Shown here piece by piece: positions 16,097 to 23,621 of a DNA stretch of 64,000 nucleotides. The translations under genes were made by a program, and so were the position numbers. Origin of the DNA: Azospirillum agricola (GTDB lineage Bacteria; Pseudomonadota; Alphaproteobacteria; Azospirillales; Azospirillaceae); assembly GCF_017876095.1 (NCBI RefSeq), contig NZ_JAGINM010000022.1, positions 47,636 through 111,635 on the forward strand, read 5' to 3'. The notes below the pieces were generated by a model. That model saw only the letters and a program-made list of their open reading frames with translations. It was not told the origin of the DNA and searched no databases. Each line of letters opens with the position of its first letter. Position 1 is the stretch's first letter.

Positions 16097-17086
16097 TCAC
16101 AACTCTTTTTCGGCAACCGGCTCTGGATGGGCAACCGGAGCGCTGTCGGCGGCTGGATCGGCGTTGCGCCACAGCGCCGCCTCCACCGCCAGGGTCCAGA
16201 AATTCTCGGCGGCCTTGCTCTGGCGCGAGCGGGGGCGGATCAGGCGGATCTGCACGGGAACGCTCCAGTGCGGTTCCCCGGCCGGCACCAGCGCGCCGCG
16301 CCCGAGATCCTCGGCGATCAGGCTTTCCGGCAGCCAGGCCACGCCCCGCCCGTCGCGCGCCAGCGTCCGCAGCACCGCCGCGAGGTGCGAGGTGAACACC
16401 GTGTCCAGCACCGCCGGCACCGGCGACGACGCCCGCACCGCCTCCAGGATGCGGCCCATGCCCGATTCGCGGCTGTAGGAGAGATGCGGCAGCGGCGCCG
16501 AGTCGCCGCCCGGCAGGCGGTGACGCGGCGCGCCCACGCCGTCGGGAGCGGTCACCGGGACCAGCCGGTCCGACCCGACCACCACCGAGCGGAAGGCGTC
16601 GGCGTCGAGTCGTCCGGCGGCGGCCGACTGGGCGTGCGCGTGGCACAGCAGGAATTGCGCCTGCCCGGCCAGCATGATGCGCTCGCAGGCCTCCAGGCTG
16701 TCCGACGCCAGCGTGATCGCGCCCAGCCGCGCCCGCGATTCGAGCGTCCGCAGCCAATGCGGGAAGAAGGTCAGCGACAGCGCGTGGGTGGCGGCGAAGC
16801 GCAGGGTCGCGGCCTCCGTCTGGGCGGCGAGCCGCGCCTCCTCGCGGCCCTGGAGCAGGCGGCGCGCCGTCTCGTCGGCGAAGGGGCGGAAGCGCCGTCC
16901 GGCCTCGGTCAGCGCCACCGGCTGGCCGGCGCGGTCGAACAGGGGCGTTCCCACCCAGTCCTCCAGCGCGCGGATGCGGCGGCTGAAGGCCGGCTGGGTC
17001 AGGTGGCGGGCCTCCGCCGCGCGGGAGAAGTTGCCGCTGTCGACCAGCGCCAGGAAATCGTCGAGCCAGGAAAGTTCCATCACCAT
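16097..17086 (-). CDS. LysR-family transcriptional regulator
   Basis: A 329-aa regulator: N-terminal winged helix-turn-helix (LSWLDDFLALVDSGNFSRAA, then HLTQPAFSRRIRALEDWVG) and a periplasmic-binding-like effector domain from about residue 95. It is divergent from the D-tartrate dehydratase gene with 112 bases between starts, the usual LysR arrangement, so it probably controls that gene and itself. The helix-turn-helix resembles that of the hypochlorite-sensing HypT subgroup, but the key residues were not compared. A start at 17080 is equally possible. Confidence 0.9.
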   Translation of the reverse strand: MVMELSWLDDFLALVDSGNFSRAAEARHLTQPAFSRRIRALEDWVGTPLFDRAGQPVALTEAGRRFRPFADETARRLLQGREEARLAAQTEAATLRFAATHALSLTFFPHWLRTLESRARLGAITLASDSLEACERIMLAGQAQFLLCHAHAQSAAAGRLDADAFRSVVVGSDRLVPVTAPDGVGAPRHRLPGGDSAPLPHLSYSRESGMGRILEAVRASSPVPAVLDTVFTSHLAAVLRTLARDGRGVAWLPESLIAEDLGRGALVPAGEPHWSVPVQIRLIRPRSRQSKAAENFWTLAVEAALWRNADPAADSAPVAHPEPVAEKEL

Positions 17087-17198
17087 GCCGAACGGACATA
17101 ACGCGTTCCGACTCTGGCATTGGCCGGGCGGGGCCGTCCATCCCTAGAGTGTGGCAACTGCCATCACCGCTCTCCACCGCCAGCCCCAGGGAACCGCC

Positions 17199-18371
17199 AT
17201 GCGCATCGTCGAGATCCGCGAGAAGACCGCCGGCATCAAGTCCGACATCGCCAACGCCTACATCGACTTCAGCCAGATGACGTGCAGCGTCGTCGCGGTG
17301 GTGACCGACGTGGTGCGCGACGGCAAGCCGGTGATCGGCTACGGCTTCAACTCCAACGGGCGCTATGCCGCCGGCGGGCTGCTGCGCGAGCGCTTCATCC
17401 CGCGCCTGATGAGCGCGCCGGCCGACAGCCTGCTCGACGAGTCGGGCGGGAACCTCGACCCGTTCCGCATCTGGGCGCGGCTGATGACCAACGAGAAGCC
17501 GGGCGGCCATGGCGAGCGCTCGGTCGCCGTCGGCACCATCGACATGGCGGTGTGGGACGCCGTGGCGAAGATCGCCGGCAAGCCGCTCTACCGGCTGCTG
17601 GCCGACCGCTACCGCGGCGGGGTGGCCGACGACAGCGTGTGGGTCTACGCGGCCGGCGGCTACTACTACCCCGGCAAGGACACCAAGGCGCTCCAGGACG
17701 AGATGCGCAGCTACCGCGACCGTGGCTACAAGGTCGTGAAGATGAAGATCGGCAACGGGCTGGACGAGGATCTGCGCCGCATCGACGCCGTGCTGGAGGT
17801 GGTGGGCGAGGGCGCCAACCTCTGCGTCGACGCCAACGGCCGCTTCGACCTGAAGACCGCCGTCGCCTACGCCGAGGCGCTGAAGCCCTATGGCCTGTTC
17901 TGGTACGAGGAGGCCGGCGACCCGCTCGACTACGCGCTCCAGGCCGAGCTGGCCAACCATTACGACGGCCCGATGGCGACCGGCGAGAATCTGTTCTCCC
18001 ACCAGGACGCCCGCAACCTGATCCGCCATGGCGGGATGCGGCCCGACCGCGACTGGTTGCAGTTCGACTGCGCGCTCAGCTACGGGCTCGTCGAGTATTT
18101 GCGGACGCTCGACATGCTCGCCGAGCATGGCTGGTCGAGCCGCCGGGTGGTGCCGCACGGCGGCCACCAGATGTCGCTGAACATCGCCGCCGGCCTGCAT
18201 CTGGGCGGCAACGAATCCTACCCGGACGTCTTCAAGCCCTTCTGCGGCTTCGCCGACGGCATCGCGGTGGAGGACGGGCGCGTCCGCCTGCCCGACCTGC
18301 CGGGCGTCGGATTCGAGGCCAAGTCGGAGCTGTTCGCGACGATGAGCGGCCTGCTGGAAACGCAGGGCTGA
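17199..18371 (+). CDS. tarD: D(-)-tartrate dehydratase, enolase superfamily
   Basis: A 390-aa enzyme of the mandelate racemase/enolase superfamily that should dehydrate D-tartrate to oxaloacetate. It follows the Bradyrhizobium D-tartrate dehydratase closely by memory (NAYIDFSQMT, EKPGGHGERSVAVGTIDMA, RPDRDWLQFDCALSYGL). Metal ligands fall at Asp211, Glu237 and Glu263. The catalytic Lys183 is in KMKIG and the His320 in VVPHGGHQMSLNIA. The ATG at 17199 starts MRIVEIREKTAGIKS. A divergent LysR regulator precedes it. No tartrate transporter gene is adjacent. Confidence 0.88.
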   Translation: MRIVEIREKTAGIKSDIANAYIDFSQMTCSVVAVVTDVVRDGKPVIGYGFNSNGRYAAGGLLRERFIPRLMSAPADSLLDESGGNLDPFRIWARLMTNEKPGGHGERSVAVGTIDMAVWDAVAKIAGKPLYRLLADRYRGGVADDSVWVYAAGGYYYPGKDTKALQDEMRSYRDRGYKVVKMKIGNGLDEDLRRIDAVLEVVGEGANLCVDANGRFDLKTAVAYAEALKPYGLFWYEEAGDPLDYALQAELANHYDGPMATGENLFSHQDARNLIRHGGMRPDRDWLQFDCALSYGLVEYLRTLDMLAEHGWSSRRVVPHGGHQMSLNIAAGLHLGGNESYPDVFKPFCGFADGIAVEDGRVRLPDLPGVGFEAKSELFATMSGLLETQG

Positions 18372-18464
18372 CGGCCCGGCTCTCCAGCCCCCTCCTGTTC
18401 GTTTGGGAGAGGGGGATTGACCCAGCGCGCCGCTGTGGCAATCTCTGCCGTGTCGCAACATTTC

Positions 18465-18480
18465 AGAAAGGAGGTGATCC
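18465..18480 (+). promoter_or_regulatory. Full-length Shine-Dalgarno sequence
   Basis: AGAAAGGAGGTGATCC is the complete 16-base complement of the 3' end of 16S rRNA (GGATCACCTCCTTTCT). The GGAGG core is 7 bases before the ATG of the small secreted protein, the optimal spacing. Sequence outside these 16 bases does not match rRNA, so it is a ribosome binding site and not an rRNA fragment. It implies unusually strong translation initiation. Confidence 0.85.
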
Positions 18481-18481
18481 A

Positions 18482-18658
18482 ATGTCTCATGGAGCAAGTC
18501 CGGTCGTTGCCGCCCTGTTCGGTCTCGCCGCTCTCCTGACGGCGGGGATCGCCAACGCGGATTGTTCGCCAAGTCACAGCGCGAGCGCTTCGCCGCCGCC
18601 CGCAACCAGCACCACGGGTTCGAGCGGCACCCCGGCGACGAGCAGCACGCCCGGCTGA
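18482..18658 (+). CDS. Small secreted Ser/Thr/Pro-rich peptide
   Basis: A 58-residue protein: MSHGASPVVAALFGLAALLT is the start of an export signal with likely cleavage after GIANA; the mature peptide is about 32 residues, DCSPSHSASASPPPATST followed by repeats of S, T, G, P and A. It has one cysteine. The complete anti-16S ribosome binding site and a strong terminator just downstream argue that it is a real, highly expressed gene. Mature sequence looks disordered, suited to an envelope or extracellular role. No family recognised. Confidence 0.7.
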   Translation: MSHGASPVVAALFGLAALLTAGIANADCSPSHSASASPPPATSTTGSSGTPATSSTPG

Positions 18659-18684
18659 CGACCGGCACGCCGCCATGTCATGAG

Positions 18685-18720
18685 ACGGGCCGTCCCCTCG
18701 CGGGGGCGGCCCGTTTCGTT
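18685..18720 (+). terminator. Rho-independent terminator after the small secreted peptide
   Basis: A 13-bp stem, ACGGGCCGTCCCC pairing with GGGGGCGGCCCGT (one G-T pair), a 4-base loop, then TTTCGTTTCG. It lies 26 bases after the stop codon and would end the small-peptide transcript. Confidence 0.8.
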
Positions 18721-18916
18721 TCGCGGCCGTTCCCCGATCCGCTCCCCCCGCCCCGTTCCGAGCAGCAAGCGTAAACGGGGCTGTTCCGATTGTGTCGCTC
18801 TCTCTTAAGTTTTTATTGCTTTTTCGCTTCGTATAAGCCGCGATATTGAAATTTTCCTGCTCCCTGCGATGATGCGACGGGAAGTCACCGACGCGTTGAC
18901 GGAAGGGGTGTCGAGC

Positions 18917-19465
18917 ATGGATCAAGAGCATGGGCAGGGCTGCTGCCAAGGCGAGCGGAATTCGCGGCGTTCGTTCCTGAAGCTGGCGGCGCTGGGTGCC
19001 GGCGTGTCGCTGCTGGCGCCGGTGATGCCGGGCGTGGCGCGGGCCGGCGGCGGCGTCGACACGCTGCTGCTGTCCTGCATGGACTACCGCCTGATGGGGC
19101 ATGTCGCCAGCTACATGCAGTCGCGCAACCTCCAGGCCAATTACGACCACATCGTGCTGGCCGGCGCCAGCCTGGGCGCCCTGACCGACAAGAAGCCGAG
19201 CTGGGGCGAGGCCTTCTGGGACCATGTCGCGGTGGCCAAGGACCTGCACCACATCAAGAAGCTGGTCGTCATGGACCACCGCGACTGCGGCGCCTACAAG
19301 GTGTTCCTCGGCCTGGATCTGAAGGGCGACGCGGCCAAGGAAGCCGACGTGCATGGCCAGTATCTGGCCAGGCTGAAGGCGATGGTGACGGAGCGCCACC
19401 CGGATCTGGAGGTCGAGCTTCTGCTGATGGGCCTTGACGGGCAGGTCGAGAAGGTCGCCGCCTGA
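18917..19465 (+). CDS. Tat-exported beta-carbonic-anhydrase-like protein
   Basis: A 182-aa protein with a twin-arginine signal (SRRSFLKLAALGAGVSLLAP; arginines 17-18). The mature part keeps the beta-carbonic-anhydrase zinc pattern: Cys54 with Asp56 and Arg58 in SCMDYRL, and His121-x2-Cys124 in DHRDCGAYK. The domain is shorter than standard beta enzymes (about 135 mature residues). It may be a reduced carbonic anhydrase or a related zinc hydrolase in the periplasm. The ATG at 18917 follows GGAAGGGG; a longer start at 18869 lacks one. The AT-rich stretch 18805-18850 with TATAAG is the likely promoter. Confidence 0.8.
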   Translation: MDQEHGQGCCQGERNSRRSFLKLAALGAGVSLLAPVMPGVARAGGGVDTLLLSCMDYRLMGHVASYMQSRNLQANYDHIVLAGASLGALTDKKPSWGEAFWDHVAVAKDLHHIKKLVVMDHRDCGAYKVFLGLDLKGDAAKEADVHGQYLARLKAMVTERHPDLEVELLLMGLDGQVEKVAA

Positions 19466-19537
19466 TCGCCCGGACAGTCCCCGTCCCGACCCTGGGCGGG
19501 GACCGTTCCGTATCCGCCGTTCCGTCCGGCTGTCCGC

Positions 19538-20941
19538 TCAGACGATGGACATCATCGCCGAGGCCGGCGCCTCCAGCGAATCGGCGATGGCGCGCAGGCC
19601 GCGCGCCGCCTCGTCGCGGGTGCCGGGCATGCACAGGCCGACGCGCACCGCGTGCGGCGCGCTGGCCCGGCCGACCGCGAAGGCGTCGGCTCCGGTGACG
19701 ATCACGCCGCGCCGCCGGGTCTCCAGAACGAAATCCTCGCGCCGCCACGGTTCCGGCAGGACCAGCCAGAGATGCTGCGCCGCCGGGTGGCCGTAGACCG
19801 TCTCCACCGGCAGGATCGAGCGGGCGAGGCGCTGTCGGGCCAGATCCTCGACGCGCTGCGTTTCGGCGACGCGGTCGGCGGTGCCGTCCTGGATCCAGCG
19901 CGACGCCACCTCCGCCGGCAGGGTGGGGGCGGAGTATTGCAGCGATCGGATCGCCGCCTCGACGCGCGGCTGTAGATCGGGCGGGACCACCGCGTAGCCG
20001 ATCCGCAGGCCGGCCGACACGCTTTTCGACAGGCTGGTCACATAGATGGTGATGTCCGGCGCGATGGTCTGGATCGGCATCGCGTCGGGCACCATGAAGC
20101 CGAACACGTCGTCCTCGATCAGAATGACGCCATAGCGCCGCGCGATCGCCGCGATCTCGGCCCGGCGCGCCTGCGGCATCACCACGGCGGTCGGATTATG
20201 GATGGTCGGCACCAGATACAGCGCCTTCGGCCCCAACCGGCGGCAGGCGCTGTCGAAGGCGTCGGGCATGATCCCGTGCTCGTCGAGGGCGACGCCTTCC
20301 AGATGGTAGCCGAGGGTTCCGGCCAGGGTCTTGAAGCCGATGTTGGTCAGCCGCTCGGCGAGGATGACGTCGCCCGGCCGCGCCACGGCGGCGAGCGCCA
20401 CCGCCATGGCGTTCTGCGCTCCGGTGGTCATCAGGACCGAACCGGCGGTCGTCGACACCCGGTGCTGACGTTCCAGCCACGCCGCTCCGGCGGCCCGGTG
20501 GTGGGGCAGGCCGGCGTGCGGCGCGTAGCCCAGCAGGTCAGCCGCCTGTCCCGACGCGGCGATGGCGTTCAGCGTTGTGCCCAGGGACTGGACGGCGACC
20601 GCGTGCTCGGGCCGGATCGTCGTCATGTTGATCGGCCCCGTCCCGCCGGGAACGGACGGGGGAGTCCAGCTCAGCGGCAACGGAGCGGCGGGCGGCCGCT
20701 GTCCCTGCACGAAGGTGCCGCGCCCGACCTCGCCGCCGATCAGGCTGCGCTTTTCCGCCTCGGCGTAGGCGCGGGTGACGGTGCCGACGGTGACGCCAAG
20801 CCGGAAAGCGAGGTCGCGGTGGGTCGGCAGCCGGGTGCCCACGGCGAGCGAGCCGTCCGCGATGCCCTCGGCGAGCGCGTCGGCGATGGCGCGGTACAGC
20901 GGGCCGCTGCGGCCGTTCAGATCCGGTGTCCAACTTGTCAT
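19538..20941 (-). CDS. MocR/PdxR-type GntR regulator with aminotransferase domain
   Basis: A 467-aa regulator: N-terminal GntR winged helix (GTRLPTHRDLAFRLGVTVGT, then VTRAYAEAEKRSLIGGEVGR) joined to a fold-type I aminotransferase domain from about residue 95. The PLP lysine is in TSLSKSVSAGLRIGY, and IEDDVFGFMVPD holds the cofactor Asp. Such proteins sense PLP-linked ligands and usually control neighbouring metabolic genes. I use the ATG at 20941 because upstream frames run through the operator-like region. It is divergent from a response regulator gene, so its target is not obvious. Confidence 0.93.
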   Translation of the reverse strand: MTSWTPDLNGRSGPLYRAIADALAEGIADGSLAVGTRLPTHRDLAFRLGVTVGTVTRAYAEAEKRSLIGGEVGRGTFVQGQRPPAAPLPLSWTPPSVPGGTGPINMTTIRPEHAVAVQSLGTTLNAIAASGQAADLLGYAPHAGLPHHRAAGAAWLERQHRVSTTAGSVLMTTGAQNAMAVALAAVARPGDVILAERLTNIGFKTLAGTLGYHLEGVALDEHGIMPDAFDSACRRLGPKALYLVPTIHNPTAVVMPQARRAEIAAIARRYGVILIEDDVFGFMVPDAMPIQTIAPDITIYVTSLSKSVSAGLRIGYAVVPPDLQPRVEAAIRSLQYSAPTLPAEVASRWIQDGTADRVAETQRVEDLARQRLARSILPVETVYGHPAAQHLWLVLPEPWRREDFVLETRRRGVIVTGADAFAVGRASAPHAVRVGLCMPGTRDEAARGLRAIADSLEAPASAMMSIV

Positions 20942-20953
20942 GGATACAAAGAT

Positions 20954-20993
20954 GACATTCTCCGCCCGAATTGTCCAGTGGGGCGGAATTGTC
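20954..20993. promoter_or_regulatory. Candidate MocR operator region
   Basis: Two direct GAATTGTC repeats (20968-20975 and 20986-20993), 18 bases apart, with an opposed GACATTC at 20954-20960, lie 12-50 bases upstream of the MocR-type gene. MocR proteins often bind direct repeats near their own start. This supports autoregulation. No binding data; inference from arrangement. Confidence 0.45.
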
Positions 20994-21155
20994 ACCATGC
21001 GGAACAGCGCCGGACGCCGACAATCCGTCCCGCCTTGCGGAGGACACGAACGGGTTGTGCCGGCACCGGCGACCCGATAATTTCTCAGCCGGGCCACCGG
21101 CGCCCGGCCATCGGCGCCGGACCCCCGGCCGGCCATGCCGCAGCCGTGGGGGACG

Positions 21156-21854
21156 ATGCACACGATCGCCGTTGTCGACGACGACCCCATCACCCGCGAA
21201 ACCCTGAAATCCTATCTGGAGGGCGAGGGCTACCGCGTGATGCTGGCCCGCGACGGCGACCAGTTGTCGGCCCTGCTGGCGCGCGGGCGGATCGACCTGC
21301 TGCTGCTCGACATCCGTCTGCCCGGCAAGGACGGGCTGATGGTGACGCGCGAGCTGCGGGCGAGTTCCAACATCGGCATCATTCTGATCACCGGCCGCTC
21401 CGACCGGATGGACCGCATCGTCGGGCTGGAACTGGGCGCCGACGATTACATCACCAAGCCGTTCGAGCCGCGCGAGATCCTGGCCCGCACCCGCAGCCTG
21501 CTGCGCCGTGTCGCCGCCAAGCCGGCCGCGGCGCCCACCGGCCGGGTGAAGCGGTTCGAGGGGTGGGAACTGCACCTCGACAAGCGGCGCCTGCGCGACC
21601 CGGCGGGGGAGGAGATGCGCCTGACCTCGGCCGAGTTCGAACTTCTGGCCGCCTTCGTCGGGAATCCCGGCCGGGTCCTGACCCGCGACGACCTGCTGGA
21701 TCTGACCCTGCGCGGCGACAGCGTGCCCTACGACCGCTCCATCGACCGTCTGGTCCGCCGCCTGCGCCGGGTCGTCGAGCCCGATCCGGCGGAACCGACG
21801 CGGATCGTGACGGTCCACGGCATGGGGTATCTGTTCCAGGCCGAGGTGGAGTAG
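21156..21854 (+). CDS. OmpR-family response regulator
   Basis: A 232-aa two-component regulator. The receiver has acidic DDD at residues 8-10, the phosphorylation site Asp52 in LLLDIRLPGKDG and the conserved Lys in YITKPFEPRE. The C-terminal winged helix is complete (LTSAEFELLAAFVGNPGRVL, RSIDRLVRRLRR, VHGMGYLF). The receiver resembles TorR-type regulators. The ATG at 21156 (MHTIAVVDDD) has GGGGG upstream; the ATG at 21135 is poorer. No sensor kinase gene is adjacent, so it is an orphan here. Confidence 0.93.
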   Translation: MHTIAVVDDDPITRETLKSYLEGEGYRVMLARDGDQLSALLARGRIDLLLLDIRLPGKDGLMVTRELRASSNIGIILITGRSDRMDRIVGLELGADDYITKPFEPREILARTRSLLRRVAAKPAAAPTGRVKRFEGWELHLDKRRLRDPAGEEMRLTSAEFELLAAFVGNPGRVLTRDDLLDLTLRGDSVPYDRSIDRLVRRLRRVVEPDPAEPTRIVTVHGMGYLFQAEVE

Positions 21855-21861
21855 CGCACGC

Positions 21862-22656
21862 TCAGGATTGGCTGGCGGCCGCGCCGCGCAGGGCGGCGCA
21901 GCGGGCGCGGCGCTGGGCCAGGTAGCGGTCGCGCGTGGCGTCGTAGTCGGTGAAGCCGAGGGCCTTGGCCTGCGGGTCGATCTGGCGGGTGGCGACGATG
22001 TCGGCGACCACCTCCACCGATTCGGCGATGACGATGGTCTGCACGCTGGCCCCGGTGCCGAACAGGCTGCCCGCCGCGATCCACAGCACCGCGTTGGTCA
22101 GCACCACGTCCGACACCGCGTCGCGCATCGTGCGCGGGCCGATGAAGGGCAGGACGAGATAGGGACCCTCGCCGACCCCGGCCTTGCACAGGCTGAGGCC
22201 GGGGTCGGTGTGGGTGGATTCGTACCCCCAGGCCGTCGCCGTGTCGTAATAGCCGAGCACGCCCGCCGTGCTGTTGATGGCGAAGCGTTCCACGGACCGC
22301 CAGCTGCCGCCGAACTCGCCGACCGCCAGCGCGGTGACGGCGGTGACCGGCTCGTTGACGAGGTTGGCGACGACGTTGCCGAGTCCGCCGCTCCCGGCGG
22401 CGGGGGCGGCGGGAGGATTCGCCGCCCCCGCCGGCGTGCCCGACCACCATGCCGACGCCTGGTCCAGCCTGGCGTACAAAGCCCGGTTGGCGTCGAACAT
22501 GAAGCGGCTGTAGCCGTCGAGGATGCCGCCGGCCGGTACCGGCGCGGCGGAGTGGGGCGGGGCTTCCGCCGGCACGGACACACCCTCGGCCGCCGCGGGG
22601 ACGGCGAAGCCCGTCAGCGCCAGCAGGCCGGTGGCGAGGAGCGGCCGCAGCCTCAC
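21862..22656 (-). CDS. mlaA: MlaA (VacJ) family outer-membrane lipid transport protein
   Basis: A 264-aa protein with an export signal (MRLRPLLATGLLALTGFAVPAAA). The family blocks are present: DGYSRFMFDANRALYARLDQ, RFAINSTAGVLGYYDTA and GEGPYLVLPFIGPRTMRDAV. Canonical MlaA is a lipoprotein that removes phospholipid from the outer leaflet and passes it to MlaC. Here I see no lipobox cysteine after the signal, and an inserted Gly/Pro/Ala linker (GTPAGAANPPAAPAAGSGG) follows residue 70. It overlaps the mitofilin-like gene by 4 bases and belongs to the Mla-like cluster. Confidence 0.9.
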   Translation of the reverse strand: MRLRPLLATGLLALTGFAVPAAAEGVSVPAEAPPHSAAPVPAGGILDGYSRFMFDANRALYARLDQASAWWSGTPAGAANPPAAPAAGSGGLGNVVANLVNEPVTAVTALAVGEFGGSWRSVERFAINSTAGVLGYYDTATAWGYESTHTDPGLSLCKAGVGEGPYLVLPFIGPRTMRDAVSDVVLTNAVLWIAAGSLFGTGASVQTIVIAESVEVVADIVATRQIDPQAKALGFTDYDATRDRYLAQRRARCAALRGAAASQS

Positions 22657-23513
22657 GGGCGGGCCAGCTTGCCGCCGATGCGGTCGGCCAGCTTCGCGAT
22701 GGCGGCGTCGGCGGCGATGCGGGCGCGGGCCTCCTGAACCCAGCTTTCGACGAGGGCGGCGGCCTCGCCGCTGAGCGGCGAAAGCTCGTGGACCGCCGCG
22801 TCGAGGTCGCCGCCGGCCAGCCGCTCCTTGACCCGGTCGGCGACGACGGAGGCGCGCTCGATCGGCGGCACGACGCTCTGCGGTTCCTCTCCGGGCGCCG
22901 GGCGGCCGAGCAGGGAGTTGATCCAGGCGACCGGAATCACCTTGAAGTCGCGGCGGCCCAGCTCGTCGGCGAGGTCGCGGAACTCCTGGCGGAGTTGCGA
23001 GCCGACCAGGATGCCGGTCGCGGCGTATTTCTCCACCGCCGCCAGCGCCGGCTCCAGAGCGCCGAGGTCCGGGTTGGAGGCACGGGCCAGCGCCAGCTCG
23101 ACGTCGAAGGGGCCGGGGCGGCGCAACGCCGACTGGAGCTGCACCAGGGCGACCAGACCGACCCGCGTCTCGGCGGCGGACTGCGCGGCCTTGGCCGCGG
23201 CGGCGTCCTGCTGGGCCCTGGCCAGCGTGGCGCTGGTGTCCGCCAGCTTGCGTTCGAGATCGGCGACCGACTGGTTCAGGCGGCCGATCTCGACGTCCTG
23301 CCGGGCCTGGGCGGTGGCGGCCGGCGTGCGCAGGTGCATGAATTTGAAGAGCGGCGGCGCCCAGAAGGCCGAGGTGATGGCGGCGACCAGCGCCACCGCC
23401 GCCATCGTCGTGGTTCCGCCGGCGGCGCGATAGCCCGTGCCGGATGCGGACGCCGATGGGGAAACGGCCTGGGAGACCGTGTTCGGTGTGGAGGAATCCT
23501 GGTCACCCGACAT
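22653..23513 (-). CDS. Mitofilin-like inner-membrane coiled-coil protein
   Basis: A 286-aa protein: a polar N-terminus, one transmembrane helix at about residues 35-55 (MAAVALVAAITSAFWAPPLF), a coiled coil (IGRLNQSVADLERKLADTSA) and a helical periplasmic domain. The layout (short cytoplasmic tail, one helix, coiled coil, C-terminal helical domain with LQSALRRPGPFDVELALARA) resembles alphaproteobacterial mitofilin (Mic60-like) proteins. It precedes mlaA with a 4-base overlap, so the two are translationally coupled. A coupled role in envelope contact or lipid traffic is inference. Confidence 0.65.
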   Translation of the reverse strand: MSGDQDSSTPNTVSQAVSPSASASGTGYRAAGGTTTMAAVALVAAITSAFWAPPLFKFMHLRTPAATAQARQDVEIGRLNQSVADLERKLADTSATLARAQQDAAAAKAAQSAAETRVGLVALVQLQSALRRPGPFDVELALARASNPDLGALEPALAAVEKYAATGILVGSQLRQEFRDLADELGRRDFKVIPVAWINSLLGRPAPGEEPQSVVPPIERASVVADRVKERLAGGDLDAAVHELSPLSGEAAALVESWVQEARARIAADAAIAKLADRIGGKLARP

Positions 23514-23529
23514 GCATCACCTCGCTCGA

Positions 23530-23580
23530 CTGGCCCATTGTAAGTACATCCGAAGAGAAAACCCGGCAAGGCCGTATGCG
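23530..23580 (-). promoter_or_regulatory. Possible promoter of the mitofilin-like/mlaA pair
   Basis: On the minus strand TTGCCG, a 17-base spacer and TACTTA (with TACAAT slightly later) lie 15-50 bases before the ATG at 23513, inside a 108-base gap in an otherwise overlapping cluster. This suggests a second transcription start, dividing the cluster into two units. Confidence 0.35.
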
Positions 23581-23621
23581 GCGTCGCATAACGTCCTGGT
23601 CCGGGCGCCTCCGCCACGGTT

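Noticed and set aside
18465..18480. Match to the 16S rRNA 3' end as an rRNA gene fragment
   Set aside because: Only the 16 bases match; the expected CTGCGGCT before GGATCACC is absent on the minus strand, and the ATG lies at ideal spacing for a ribosome binding site.
18372..18660. C-terminal part of a 512-codon frame overlapping the tartrate dehydratase gene as one protein
   Set aside because: The upstream part of that frame is a shadow of tarD; only the last 58 codons, after the full Shine-Dalgarno, form a sensible protein.
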